Notes: generated from the sequence alone by a model not told the origin. A stretch of 64,000 bases of DNA from Periplaneta americana (GCF_040183065.1 NC_091119.1:206876298-206940297), one strand, 5' to 3'. Numbered from the stretch's first letter, positions 31,941 to 44,060 are shown. Program-made: numbers and translations.

Positions 31941-33429
31941 ACGTAACGTACTATAAAAAATCCAATTTTTTAAGAAAAGTTAAAAATTTAGGATAGATGA
32001 ATACCTTAAGGTAGGCTATGTATTAACGTTTTGGAGGAAAATCTACATTTTTTAACCAACCTTTTTAAGATATTTATCAGACAACATATGAAAGTAGACT
32101 AACATAGCCATATATCAGAAACTTCAATTTCACTTTTTGATTCCTTAAAAAAATAATTAATTAAAAATTATTCTATTTCTTCAAAATGCCATATATTTTC
32201 TAAAAATTACTCAATTTTCAAATTTCTTTCACTAAGTTATTGCTGTTTATGCGTACAATGCTCTGTACTAGGATTTTGCAGCTAACATTATTACAAAGAA
32301 AGTTTTAGTCATAAAAACGCCATTTCAAACGTTAATACATACCTTAAATCACCCTTCTGTTACACTCAATACAAGATGATGGACCAATAGGCCTATTATT
32401 ACACGAAGAGCGTCTGCCACGATTCTTAACGCTTCTTTCGGAGCTCGTGGTAAATGCGAGTAATTTCTGTAGGCCTACTGTGCGATGACGCAATAGGATT
32501 TCCACATATCGCAAAAATGTTGTTATTAAAAAGTTATTTAAAAAAAATTCAGTAGAAGAATGCAGTACACATTTTATACATAACGGCATGTGTATGTGGA
32601 ACACGCCCCGTCCAGGAAACACCAGGGGGTGAGGGCGGCGGGGGAGGAGCCTGGTAGAGAGGGAGGATTGTGGAGAGCTCACTTTGCTGGAACTAACTGG
32701 TAATTAGAAAGTAATATAGACCTTAATGGACGCTCCAAATCACAAAATAATTATATTATTAGACTACACATAGACAGTGTATAGCTGGGGCTTGCGTTAT
32801 GAAAATTAGCAGCCACTCTGCGGGTATTTTTCATTTATATCCACCCTCCCTCTCCCCTATTATATTCGTCGTGATTTCGGTCCCTGGTGAGTGAAAGGGA
32901 TACAGAGAGGGACAGAAATAAAGAGGGAGACGGGAGAGAGCTGCTGCATCCGGAGAGGAAAAGAAGGAGAGGCGAGATTTAACGTTTTAATTTTTATTTA
33001 TTTGTGAGTATAAAAAACGCGACCCAATGCTACGACCGAGGTGCTGCACAAGCCCCGTTAATTAGGCTGCTCCGTAAATCTCCATTGTGCTGCCTGCGTA
33101 TGACGCACGGCACAAACTGCCCGCTGCGTAATGCACAACCGTACCTGGCCGTTATGTTACACAGAGGAGTGCATTAAACCTGTACTCCTCTGCTCTCCTT
33201 CAGAAACATGCAGCTAACAACCTCAGCGATGTATTGATGTCCAGCAGAAATTTTAACATCCTATTCTGTCACTTGTATAAACGAGACGATGCATGGCAAA
33301 GGTTGTGAACCCGTTTATGAAGATTTTGTCTACCAATTTAAAAAGGAATTAATGAAAAACGTGTGAAATATGTTCTCAAAACACAGGAAAGGGGATGAAA
33401 ATTAAAGATAAAAGAGTAAGTTAAAAAAA
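31941..33429. other. No gene recognised; GC-rich 32560-33220
   Basis: The left part is AT-rich. 32560-32960 contains GA-rich and CpG-bearing sequence; 33010-33170 is CpG-rich and unique-looking (around TTAATTAGGCTGCTCCG). There is no coding match. This is one of the better candidates in the window for conserved non-coding DNA. Confidence 0.4.
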
Positions 33430-33540
33430 TTATTATTATATGCACCACCACCACTATTGATATTGCTGCTTCTCTTACCACCACCATCACCACCACTACC
33501 ACTACTACTATTACTACCATTACTAATAATAATAATACTT
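33430..33540. repeat. Compound triplet repeat (ATT/ACC/ACT)n
   Basis: Degenerate ACC, ACT and ATT triplets form the tail of the minus-strand LINE-A copy 4. It looks like an (ATT)n tail that has drifted to several triplets. Confidence 0.85.
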
Positions 33541-34399
33541 GCTTACTGGCTTTCAAGGAACACGGAGGTTAAGTGCCGCCCTCACATAAGCCCGCCATCG
33601 GTCCCTATCCTGAGCAAGATTAATCCAGTCTCTACCATCATATCCCACCTCCCTCAAATCAATTTTAATATTATCTTCCCATCTACGTCTCGGCCTCCCT
33701 GAAGGTCTTTTTCCCTCCGGCCTCTCAACTAACACTCTATATGCATTTCTGGATTCGCCCATACGTGCTACATGCCCTGTCCATCTCAAACGTCTGGATT
33801 TAATGTTCCTAATTATGTCACGTGAAGAATACAATGCGTGCAGTTCTGCGTTGTGTAACTTTCTCCATTCTCCTGTAACTTCATCCCTCTTAGCACCAAA
33901 TATTTTCCTAAGCACCTTATTCTCAAGCACTCTTAACCTATGTTCCTCTCTCAAAGTGAGAGTCCAAGTTTCACAACCATATAGAACAACCGGTAATATA
34001 ACTGTTTTATAAATTCTAACTTTCAGACTTTTTGACAGAAGACTAGATGACAAAAGCTTCTCAACCGAATAATAACAGGCATTTCCCATATCTATTCTGT
34101 GTTTAATTTCCTCCCGAGTATCATTTATATTTGTTACTGTTGCTCCAAGATATTTGAACTTCTCCACCTCTTCAAAAGATAAATTTCCAATTTTTATATT
34201 TGCATTTCGTACAATATTCTCGTCACGAGACATAATCATATACTTTGTCTTTTCGGGATTTACTTCCAAACCTATCTCTTCACTTGCTTCCAGTAAAATT
34301 CCCGTGTTTTCCCCAATCGTTTGTGGATTTCCTTCTAATATATTCACGTCATCCGCATAGACAAGCAGCTGATGTAACCCGTTCAATTCCAAGCCCTCT
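33541..34399 (-). mobile_element. LINE-A copy 4, longest open RT fragment
   Basis: One frame is open from the microsatellite at about 34480 to a TAG-type end at 33553, about 290 family residues. It includes [11 protein letters not shown] (RT catalytic YADD box, about 34345-34370), [45 protein letters not shown] and the C-terminal GHVARMGES / [12 protein letters not shown]. This is the RT palm and the C-terminal region; the N-terminal endonuclease and first RT blocks are missing. It is flanked by trinucleotide arrays on both sides. Intact over its length, so relatively young. Confidence 0.9.
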
Positions 34400-34424
34400 C
34401 TACTACTACTACTACTACTACTAC

Positions 34425-34483
<59 letters not shown>
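34400..34483. repeat. (CTA)n/(ATA)n array at the 5' edge of LINE-A copy 4
   Basis: CTA units change to ATA units. The LINE coding sequence begins at the CTA side. Poly-Ile and poly-Ser frames through it are artefacts. Confidence 0.92.
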
Positions 34484-34486
<3 letters not shown>

Positions 34487-34593
34487 GGATTTTTAAGAAG
34501 AGCATCCAGCAAATCAAGAACAGAAAGAATACTGAATACAGAGATTCTACGAATAACAATCTGATTGGCTATGTATTGTATATTTTTAGTAGA

Positions 34594-34868
34594 GCCATCG
34601 CTGTAGCTCAGTCGGCAGACTCGCTGAGCTGCTGATCTGGAGCTGCGTTCGGGTTTGGGTTGGATCCCCCTTTGGTCTCAGTGAATGGTTTCTTCCGAGG
34701 TTTTCCCCAGCCGTGGGACTGAAGCCGGATGGTCTATGGCGAGTCCTCGGCATCACTTTATTTCACCCCTTTGATTTGATTACCTGGTTGGGTTTTTCAG
34801 AGGTTTTCCCCAACCAAAAGGCAAATGCCGGGTAATCGTTTGGCGAATCCTCGGACCTCACCTCATCA
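34594..34868 (+). mobile_element. tRNA-derived SINE, plus strand
   Basis: The head has TGTAGCTCAGTCGGCAGA (box A) and GGGTTGGATCCCCC (box B, slightly mutated). The body contains GGTTTTCCCCAGCCGTGGGA and a second GAGGTTTTCCCCAACCAAAA, then CCTCGGACCTCACCTCATC, the SINE body shared loosely with 52880-52985. Confidence 0.75.
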
Positions 34869-35010
34869 TTGTAGAAAATTACTGAATTGTAGAACTGTAA
34901 AAATTGTAAAATATTGTAAAAATTTGTAAAAACTGTAATTGTAATATTGTAAAATTTTGTCTTGTTCCACATCTTAAAGGTTCATTTCTCATGTAAGATC
35001 TATGGAATAT
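34869..35010. other. AT-rich segment
   Basis: Repeated GTAAAAATTGTAAAATATTG-type text; no other content. Confidence 0.4.
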
Positions 35011-35171
35011 CATGAATGAATGAATGAATGAATGAATGAATGAATGAATGAATGAATGAATGAATGAATGAATGAATGGAGGTGGAAGAAGATATATCTA
35101 CAATAGTGAGAAAAAGAATATTACGATGGTACGGACATGTACAACGAATGGGAATATTATTACTATTGTTG

Positions 35172-35230
<59 letters not shown>
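35011..35230 (+). repeat. (GAAT)n - RT scrap - (ATT)n composite
   Basis: A (GAAT)n array (35011-35079) leads into about 70 bp encoding EVEEDISTIVRKRILRWYGH, the C-terminal W-Y-G-H-V box of a non-LTR RT different from LINE-A. An (ATT)n array (about 35157-35229) follows. The RT scrap is thus bracketed by two different microsatellites. Confidence 0.75.
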
Positions 35231-35844
35231 TTCTTTGCAGTTCCCTATTAAGGGAGAAGATGGGTAAACTTCAGTGATTTTTGGAGTAAAAAAAACATTT
35301 TCGATATTTGCAGTTAATAATAATAATCACTGACTCCTCATTTCTATGTTGGCCAATTTTATCAACATAATAGTCTTTAACCCTTAAATTGACAAAGAAT
35401 CCTATAGGATACAACAGGTTAATAGGCTATATGCTATAATTTTAATAGAAGAATAGAAAAAAATTGCTAGGAAAATTAAAATTAATACTATAATATTGTA
35501 CAACATATAATATATGGACATTGCGATAGTTGTTTTCTTTACGGTCCGACAAGGTTTAATAAACTAGTGTGAGAAATGAACCTTTGCCAATTTGAGGTTA
35601 AAATTTAATGATCTAGTTGGCCTTTGGTGCAAATGTACTACGTATCTCAAGATTTTGTATCAATTTCTTTCATCTTTTCCATATCGATCTTTTGGAACTT
35701 CAAGATATAGCCATTAATGTTTTAAGACATTCCTTGTTAATCTATAATAATAATAAATCTGTAGCCGAAATTTTTCTGGTAATTTTCGATTTTCCAAAAA
35801 TAATTGGTCCTAACATATATAATTAACCACCCTGAAACCGAAAA
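35231..35844. other. No gene recognised
   Basis: AT-rich; a 69-codon frame at 35617 has no known motif. Confidence 0.35.
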
Positions 35845-36939
35845 TCGCTTTTTTGAAATTTTTGTTTGTCTGTCTGTATGTCTATCTGTCTGTCTGTATG
35901 TTTGTTACCTTTTCACGCGATAATGGATGAACGCATTTCGATGAAAATTGGAATATAAATTATGTTCATTGTAACTTAGATTTTAGGCTATATGGCATTC
36001 AAAATACATTATTTAAAAGGGGGGTTATAAGGGGGCCTGAATTAAATAAATCGAAATATCTCGCTTATTATTGATTTTTGTAAAAAAATGTTACATAACA
36101 AACGTTTCTTTAAACATAATTCGCGATAAGTTTTATTCCTTGAAAAATTTTGATAGGACTGATATTTAATGAGATAAATGAGTTTTAAAATTAATATAAC
36201 TGCCATCTAAGGCCGTATAATGAAATAAAAAACAAATGACTTCGTCTATAAGGGGTCTTGGACAGCAACAATTGAAAGCTATGAAAGATAGCTTACAGAG
36301 AATGTTTCTGTGTTTGTATGAAGTAATATCGGAAGCTAAATTAACCGATTTGTATAATTAATTATTATTTCACCATTGGAAAGTGTAGTTTCTCTAGATG
36401 GACATATTGCTATAATGTTATTACACCAACTTCTGATATAATATAATATAATATAATATAATATAATATAATATAATATAATATAATATAATATAATTTA
36501 TAATGTAATGTAATATTATATAATATTATAATTTAGGTTATTTGAAGGGTTCAGAACCATAGTGGGCCAAACGCCATTTACTGAATACGTAGAAAAAAGG
36601 GTTAAAATTAAGTTATTACCATAATTCAATGGACACCTATAACAAGTAAAATAAAGTATACACATTAAATCTAAATGATGTCAATGTTCATTAAACTATG
36701 GTTGCATGTAATAAAAATTAGAAACATGTTAAAGGAATTGTCATTGCACCAAATGAGTGTCTCTGGACCAAAATGATCGCATTTTAATTATTTGGATGCA
36801 ATTTAAATTAAGTAATATATTAAACGATTTATCCTTCTATCAAACACGAATGTTCCCTGGATAAAATGTCCTATTTTAATTATGTAATTACTTTATATTT
36901 ATTTCTAACGGGTGCAGCGGAGCGCACGGGTACGGCTAG
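35845..36939 (+). mobile_element. Helitron-like non-autonomous element
   Basis: The 3' end reads GTGCAGCGGAGCGCAC, a short hairpin, then GGGTACGGCTAG and a T in the flank. A hairpin a few bases before CTRR, inserted next to T, is the Helitron 3' signature. A TC dinucleotide preceded by A at 35844-35846 is a possible 5' end but is uncertain. The interior is non-coding and includes an (AATAT)n array at 36437-36497. No Rep/helicase sequence. Confidence 0.6.
36437..36497. repeat. (AATAT)n array
   Basis: Twelve or so AATAT units followed by AATGT variants, the same pentamers as the satellite at 12485-16350, but inside the Helitron-like element. Confidence 0.9.
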
Positions 36940-37872
36940 TTATAAATAACTATCTATACAGTTCTATATATTAAAAAAAATTATGTTGAGGATAGTTGCC
37001 CCCCAAAGATAAATTAAAATAAAATTTAAATTTAAAATATAATATTGTTGATCTACAATTAATTTAGGTGCTGTTACAGCTTGGTACCCCTTTTTCAAGG
37101 GCAGCTATCCTTTTTGGATTCTTCTCTCAAAGACAAACGGGTTCTCGCGACGGAAAAAACGACTTTTGTAGTCATTTTGTCACACTCACTTTCGTATACT
37201 ATGCTTCGCAAACAAATTTCATTGCAAGAGGTTGAAATTTTTACTGTGTTAACAAACCTACAGAGCCTTTTTTTTAACAAAGTCAATATTTTAAATATTA
37301 AAAAGACTAATTTTTTATCCCCACACCAAAGAAATTTATTTTCTGAACTGATTTTCAGGTCACTAACATTCAAAATTCAAATTATACCTCTGCTCTTAAA
37401 TGTTACGTATATATGTAGAGAAAGATGCTGTGCAATTTTTTTCAGGCCTGTCATATATTTCGTGGCAGTAGACACATTTTTAAGAATTCAAAATTCAAAA
37501 ATATGTAGTAACTCAAATAATAATAACTGATACTAATGAAGCTTAGAGATATTAATATTAATAACTAGAGTTGCTGTATAGAATAATTAAGTTCTTGGTT
37601 CAAAATATAGAAAGTAGAAATTTCACTTATTCCTTCCCTTAATTGCTCTTTGGCTCCACAGAGGGCCGTGATCTTCCGATCGATAATCTCTGTTCTTTTC
37701 TTCATTTTAGGTCAGAGGGCCACACTAAATTAAAGTGGGGGAAAAGGGGGCCTCATCATGAAAAGGTTGAGAAGCATTGGTTTAAGAGATGGGTGAATGT
37801 GTACTTGTTTTATTGCAGAAGATCTGATGGTTAACGTATAATTATATATAATATGTTTCAGATCTATCTTTT

Positions 37873-37876
<4 letters not shown>
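36940..37876. other. No gene recognised
   Basis: The frame at 37081-37530 (149 codons) and the opposing one are open, but I see no domain in either. Possibly an eroded transposon. Confidence 0.35.
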
Positions 37877-37929
<53 letters not shown>

Positions 37930-38870
37930 TCTTTACTTATACTGGCAGAGTTAAGGCAATAGGGCCTTCTCTTACACTCTACCAGGTCACAAAGTATACA
38001 AGCAGTTAAAATTTAACAAAAAGTTAAAGAACAGAATACTAACATATTACAAAAAAATAATCATAGCATAATAAAATCAACACTAAACAACATGAAAATA
38101 ATACCATAATAGAAAAAAAAGAAAGTGAAATACTTTGGGATATAGTGAAAGCAACTCATTTAGTACAAATGGTTAATATGGAGAACGTAAGGAAAAATAT
38201 ATCAAAATGGAATGTAATAAAATAATAATAAAAAAGGAACGAAATACGAAAATTAAATAAAATTCACGATAAAAAGCCTATTACAATGAATTCATCGGCT
38301 GATAAAGAGAACAAAAAGGGGAAAGGAAGAAAAAGAAATATATAGCCTATATTTTTACAAAACTATGGCAGAGAAAAGGGCTTATAATTGAAAGGAATCT
38401 AATTCAAAAAGTGCAATTTTAATTTATTTTTGAAACTAGACAATGTCCGACAGTCTCTGACATGTTGTGGTAGAGAGTTCCAGAGATGAGCTGCAGAGAC
38501 GGTGAAAGATGAAGAGTAGAAGGATGTTCTTGTTTAGGAATGGAGAGTGTGATATGGTGTTGTGAGCGAGTATCTATTTCGTGATATGAGGACAAATGTT
38601 GAAAACGAGAAGCTAAGTAGCTAGGGTTAAAGGTGTGAAGAATACTGAAGAGTAACGTGAGAGAGTGAATAGTTCTTCACTCTTTGAGACGGACCCAGGA
38701 CAGTATATTTAGTGAAGGTGTGATACGGTCAGATCTACGGACGTTGCAAATAAATCGAACGCATGCATTATGAACACGCTGTAGTCTGTCTGTCAGTCTT
38801 ATGTTAAGGTCAGTGTAGAGAGTGTCACAGTAATCAAAATGAGGCATCAAGTACATGGGGTTCATGCTGA
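37877..38870 (-). mobile_element. LINE-I copy, minus strand, with (AAT)n tail
   Basis: The tail is an (AAT)n array at 37877-37930. The 3' end hairpin AAGGCCCTATTGCCTT (minus strand) follows at about 37952-37967. Coding on the minus strand begins near 38870 with MPHFDYCDTLYTDL, LQRVHNACVRFICNVRRSDR, and continues in other frames with RTIHSLTLLFSILHTF and LYHNMSETVRHCL-type text. It corresponds to the RT C-terminus of the copy at 7356-8484. Frameshifted. Confidence 0.8.
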
Positions 38871-39885
38871 GAAAAAAGCTAGAATTCCGCTTTAAAATAG
38901 ATTACAGCATAAGAAAAAAGGTGCAGGCTAATTGAAGATAATGTATTACGAGACAAGAACAATTAAATTCCTGTAATTGAACAAGCCTGTGCAGTAGAAG
39001 AGTAACTAACTAACTAACAAGGTTTGTGTGTGTGTCTATTTCTTTCATAACGGTGACTGCATTCAGTATCCTCTGCATAATTTTGTGAGTTTCATGTTAG
39101 TAAAAAGTGAGTGAGGGAAGTCCGCCCAAAATGTCTTTGTTACATAAAAGAAGCGCCGCCCGTCCTTTGCGCTCGCAGTGTTGTATGATAATATCATAAC
39201 TGCTCTGCTGACGTCCTTAGGGAGCAGGGCTTACAACAATAGCAGAGATGCGTGATCCAAAAGGGACGGTAGGTAGGGGAGGATTCAGCCGCCCAGGAGG
39301 GGTTGTGAAGTGAAATGTGGTTGCAGACGCCGTCACTCTGTGTGCTGGTCCTGACAGCCCTTGTCCCTTGCAGCCGGAACCCCTCGGCACTATGCAACCA
39401 CCCTCACTCTCGTAGCAGGCAGCCAAAATCTCCCTAGCTGTAGATTTCAGTCTAAGAGTGTACCTGCCACGAATTTTTGGACAGTTAAATAAACACTGCA
39501 ACGTGAACAGCAGCTCCGAGTGACGTGATCACGCACGCCGGAGTCCTCGCTTCAAATTCCGGCAAGGTGGACAAAAATGCTTGTCGCTGGATAGCACCAT
39601 TCCATTCTCGACAAAAGTGCCATCTCGTCCCAGGGTCTGGGTTAAACAATGTGTGTTGAGGTATTTAAATCGTCTAACAATTTAAGAGGTAAAGTGAGCT
39701 TCTAATGTCAAGGAATAAATAGGCCTCGACATTGTGGCGTAAGTGAAATGGGACAAACACAAGAGCTCTCTTGGAGCTCAACAATAAATATCATTCAATC
39801 ATGGGAACCCACTGTCCTGTGGTTCAAATGACCAGTTAAAATCTCAAATAGCATTAATCCATCTACTTATAGATCCATTCCTTCA
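38871..39885. other. No gene recognised; GC-rich 39110-39560
   Basis: Unique-looking GC- and CpG-rich DNA without coding similarity. Opposing short frames at 39194-39501 are probably chance. Confidence 0.35.
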
Positions 39886-39889
39886 TTAA

Positions 39890-40519
39890 GGGGACAGATA
39901 ATGATTTTTAAAACTTCCACAATTTTCATCCAAAAATTTGTTAAATTTAAACTACATAAATACAATACTATTATCTGTACAACATTTGATGCCATTAGGG
40001 TCAATAGTTTTGAAATTATTCCTTTCAAATATATTTTATATTGAGGTCACTAAAGAGGTTCCTCGCCTGAAAGTTTCCAAAAGTTTAGTTCATATTTGCT
40101 CAAAAGCTTGGAAATAGACATGGGAATAAAAATTCATTACCTTTTGAGTTCAGTCTGAATAGAAAGTCACAAATTCTCAAATTTCAAGAATGCACGATTA
40201 AAGCATATTAAAATCTCAGTGAAATACGAATTTGCCTCCAAGATTTTAATATGACCTCTGTGAGAAATTCCAGACCAATCTGACAGTAACTATTGTGCAA
40301 AGAGCTTTTTTGTATTTAATAAACAGCTTAAAATTAAAAAAATCGAGAAAACACCAATAAAAAACATTTCCCTCAACTCATTCACGCACCGTATGTTACG
40401 CCGCATTTGATTTCATGGCTAGATAATTTAAAACAGTCTCAAACATAATTTATTACGATCATAATAACAAAAAAATGGATTTTTCTTATTTTTTCAGCAT
40501 TATTTCAGCCAGTGTCCCC
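39890..40519. mobile_element. TTAA-flanked MITE, 630 bp
   Basis: The ends GGGGACA and TGTCCCC are inverted, with TTAA at 39886-39889 and 40520-40523. TTAA duplication is the piggyBac hallmark, though the short inverted end differs from the classic CCC start. Interior AT-rich and non-coding. Confidence 0.6.
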
Positions 40520-40542
40520 TTAAGGACACACTCGTCTCGACC

Positions 40543-41279
40543 CCAATATGCTCAGTCAATTTAAGAGAGCTGTGTATTGTGATAATACATGATTGAAAGA
40601 AATTTAGTTTTGTCTTCTGGATGTCCAGAAATTTGATCCGAACAAATGTAACTTTTCGCTACAAGGTTGGGAAGTGTTTTTACAAAATCGAAGAAAAATT
40701 TGAAAAAAAAAAAAAAAAAAACGAGCACAGCGAGTACGTACATTACACTATAAACAGCTGACTGAAGGTGTGCAGTCTGGCCAACGTACAAACTTCAGCA
40801 TCAACTTCAATGTGGAGTAAAAATGATTCAGGAACTTGTAATATTTCGTGTTCAATTGGAATAATTTGTATTTCTTTTTGTTAATTGAAATTTGAATTGT
40901 TTAAATAAAGTTCAGTGCATTTCAAATGCAGTGATTTGCTTCGTATAATGTAAATTAATTAACTCTGCTTTTGCGTATGAATTTTGCATGCATTGTAGGA
41001 CTGTAGCATAAATAGAAGGCAGTGATTTTCATTATAACTCTAGAGCTGTTATTTGTAATATTTCAACATACTTCTCTAGGTTAGCAACTCTGTATTCAGT
41101 AAAATCAACTTTCAATCCTGGTGGTCGTTTGTTATAACGACGAGAAAAAACACTATCGTGTAAAAATGAATTATATTTGTTCGGGTCACATTTCTGCACA
41201 TTTAAAGGTCAAAACTGAAATTCTTTCATTCATTTATTATCACAATAATCAGCTCTCTTATATTGACTGAGCATATTGG
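40543..41279. mobile_element. 737-bp inverted-repeat element with about 118-bp arms
   Basis: CCAATATGCTCAGTCAAT at 40543 is matched in inverse ending at 41279. The arms stay alignable for about 118 bp (AAGAGAGCTG, ATTGTGATAATA and CCGAACAAAT blocks). The middle contains a poly-A run (about 40699-40719). There is no coding sequence and no clear target duplication. The relic at 16878-17087 shares its end sequence. Confidence 0.7.
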
Positions 41280-41282
41280 AAA

Positions 41283-42205
41283 TTTAATTTAATTTTAATT
41301 TTATTTATTTATTTCGCTAATAATTGTAACATAAAATATAATATATACAGAAAAACTTTAGCTCACCCCTGAAAGAGTAGAACTCGTGCTCAGGGGCGGA
41401 TTCCTGAATTGAAATTAAGAAGTATACAATACAATTTGTCTTATGTCTACTATGCAATTAGAATAAATAAATTTAAATTTACAATTTTTCAATTTTTACA
41501 AAATCCATACTTAACTTTTTTAATTTAATACTAGAACTATTAGAATTGACAAGATTAGGATATTTAAATGTAAATTCGTTACATATTCTTGGGCCTAAAT
41601 TACTACTATGATTAAATACAGTAACAGTGTTGCATTTTGGTCCAAACAATCATAAATTTTATTTTATTGGGTTATTTTACGACGCTGTATCAACATCTAG
41701 GTTATGGCGTCCAACACCGAAAGTTACCCAGCATTTGCTCATAACAATCTTAACCTTTTGTTTCATAACTATGAGAATACAATTCAAAATTATTTCGATT
41801 TTTATGTATGAATTTTATTAATACATTATAATAAATCTGTCTTACGTTAAGTACATTAAAGTCTAAAAACAATTTTTTAGATGGAAAATCAATAGGTAAT
41901 TACTCAACAAAACGAAATAATATATACTGTAATTTATTATGAAGATAATTAATGTATTGGTTCCATTTTAAATGATTATCGAAAATTATGCCTAAATACT
42001 TAACTACAGAGGACTCCTTAATAATCGGACATTTACAGCGTATAAGACAACAACCAGAATTATGTAATTTAATATATTGAATCAATGGTTTTCCCAAACA
42101 CACTATGAAATGTTCAATGTAAAATAATTTTATCTGGAAAAGGAAGCAAAAACGAGCAAAATCGTTGTAATTTTTTGTTTGAAATATCTCGAAGAATAAC
42201 CACAC
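41283..42205 (-). mobile_element. LINE-D copy, minus strand, with SINE insertion and deletion
   Basis: The minus strand matches LINE-D (44061-45041) from its 3' UTR (CAGGGGCGGATTCCTGAATT-type text near 41395) to codons for CCLIRCKCPIIKESSVVKYL and IIFDNHLKWNQYINYL. A SINE scrap is inserted at 41656-41742. About 150 bp equivalent to 44364-44515 is deleted near 41900. Its 5' side runs into the dispersed repeat also seen at 16878. Confidence 0.8.
41656..41742 (-). mobile_element. Truncated SINE inserted in LINE-D
   Basis: 87 bp of the 3' part of the SINE seen at 21587-21827 (TTATTTTACGACGCTGTATC at one end, AGTTACCCAGCATTTGCTC at the other) with an internal deletion. It is bracketed by AACAATCATAA (41645-41655) and AACAATCTTAA (41743-41753). 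The polymerase III head is absent. Confidence 0.82.
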
Positions 42206-42970
42206 CTGAAATTAATTATATTACTTACGGCTTAGCTGTATGTATCGATTGTTTGACTTGGGGCATTCTACATTTCCTTGTAAAGGCATTCCACTCTGGA
42301 GAATAATGCGGCGCAAAAGTTTCCCGTCGGTCTCTACACTGGTATAAGGATGACTGCCAGATACAAAGAGGCGGTGAAACGAGTATCTCGCAGACAGTGT
42401 CTCTTCGTCCACGGCAAATTTTTTGGATCCGCCGGTGTATGCACCGGGGTCTCCTGCAGTGGCAGATTATCCATCGGGGCTCTTTCGCCAGTCTCCGAGC
42501 TTCATAAATCATCGCCCTGCGCGAATCGACGCCACAACGCAAGTGTGGGACATTAAACAAGGAAGCCACGACGGGGTCGGAGCTTCCCCTTGAAGGTGGG
42601 CAGACGGCGCGGCGCGTCTTGCTGTTGTATCGGGCACCCCACTCCACCCCCCAGCGAGGGTTTATCACTTTGACAAATGCTTCCCCGAGGCGCCGAACAA
42701 TGGCACTGCTGTAGAATTATACGTGCTCCATATACACGCGACCCATCACTTATCTGGACGTGCTGGCCGGGAGCGTTTTGTACAGACATCCGGTCTGGTG
42801 ACGGGGCGTGATACTAGGAATGCGGCTTTACTGCTCTCATGTCGAGGACAAGGCGTTTAAAAGACAGTCACAGGACCCCATCCAAAGTGTGGCTGACCTC
42901 TCCGCCAGATTGCTTTCGATCTCCAAAGTTGACTGTAGCAATTCCTTGTAATGGACAAGACAAGAGAGTA
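42206..42970. other. GC-rich unique-looking DNA, no gene recognised
   Basis: Strongly GC- and CpG-rich with overlapping frames up to 147 codons on the minus strand, none with recognisable domains. It is continuous in character with 43866-44040 across the Harbinger-type insertion. Confidence 0.35.
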
Positions 42971-42971
42971 A

Positions 42972-43862
42972 AGGCTGGTTCACAATAAACCGGGAACGAG
43001 AACCAGAATGAAAATGAGTAGCAGAGGACGTGAATATGAAAATTTTTTATTCACAATAAACCGAGAACGTAGACGACTATGCATATCGATATGTATGTCA
43101 ATAACGATATGTAAAGTCGATATTACGCATTCTGATGTTATTTGTGTATAATTGACCAATGGCGTTCTCTCATGAGTACAAGGCAGCCAACATAAACACA
43201 GATTAACCAACTTCGAAATTTTAACTGAAACATTTCATTAGGTACCGGTATAAATATGCCCATGCATCTTTATTATCACAACTTATTTTAAGTCTGCCAT
43301 AACGTAAAATAATTAGAGAAGAAATATTTGTAATAGAACAAAAATGAACACAACAGTAGTTATTGAATTGAAGCATGAATATGTAATGTGTAATACAACC
43401 AATACAGTAATAAAATATGATTCACTTACGATCGGTGTTCAAAGATGCAGCTATTGAAAGCCACGTATTCTCCTTCATTTTCTCATCTTTATACGAGGCG
43501 CGCCGCTTATTGTAAACGTGAGGATTTTCCTCAACACTCAATATTAGAATCTCATCAAATAAAACTTGCTCCATGATGCACAGCACAGAACAAAATAATG
43601 CATAGGTTATGTCACGGTCTTCTTGCTACAAAATATAAGACGACAAAATAGCTTTTAGATGGCAATAGAATGAATCTAGTGGGCTGTGATCGGAAACGTG
43701 TACGCCAAAGCTGGAACTTGGCCAACTCTCCGTTCCCGATCCCGGGCTCCGGTAAGCTTTTCGTTAATTGTGAATGCTCACATTTAAATGTACACATTTT
43801 AACAATTTTACCGTTTTCGTTTTCGTTCCGATTCTCCTTTCCGGTTTATTGTGAACCAGCCT
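42972..43862 (-). mobile_element. PIF/Harbinger-type element, minus strand, with MADF exon
   Basis: The ends AGGCTGGTTCACAATAAACC (42972) and GGTTTATTGTGAACCAGCCT (ends 43862) are a perfect inverse pair over at least 20 bp. TAA flanks both sides (42969-42971 and 43863-43865). It is a near copy of 24963-25849 in opposite orientation, 891 against 887 bp. The same exon and repeated end motif are kept. Confidence 0.85.
43430..43574 (-). CDS. MADF-domain first exon, second copy
   Basis: The minus-strand ATG at 43572-43574 gives MEQVLFDEILILSVEENPHV and runs without a stop to GATC|GTAAGT (donor starting at 43429). It has the same length as 25245-25389, with residue changes such as Ser5 to Leu and Asp22 to Asn. 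An open frame and donor in both copies suggest young insertions or retained function. No downstream exon was identified. Confidence 0.6.
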
Positions 43863-43865
43863 TAA

Positions 43866-44050
43866 CAGTTATCGCGGGGTTCTCAGCATGACATGTTTAA
43901 TTCCAAGTCTGCGCTCTTTAGCGCATTCACACGGCAACATTCTCTGTCAATATTTTGGAACATTACCAGCCTGCGGTGCCACCAAAAGGCTGGATAAATG
44001 CTTTTCTCTCCAGCTCATCTCTGTGGCTCATTCTGTTAGTATTTAAATCT
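43866..44050. other. Unique-looking sequence
   Basis: Continuation of the GC-rich block left of 42970; nothing coding seen. Confidence 0.35.
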
Positions 44051-44060
44051 AGGCATATCG

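Noticed and set aside
33553-34512. 319-codon frame as an intact gene
   Set aside because: The N-terminal part is microsatellite; the rest is a 5'-truncated LINE-A RT with no endonuclease or start of its own.
37081-37530. 149-codon frame as a host gene
   Set aside because: No recognisable domain and an overlapping 92-codon frame on the other strand. Its content is what chance allows in AT-rich DNA.
42225-42668. 147-codon minus-strand frame in GC-rich DNA
   Set aside because: Several overlapping frames on both strands, no motif, and GC-rich sequence has few stops by chance.
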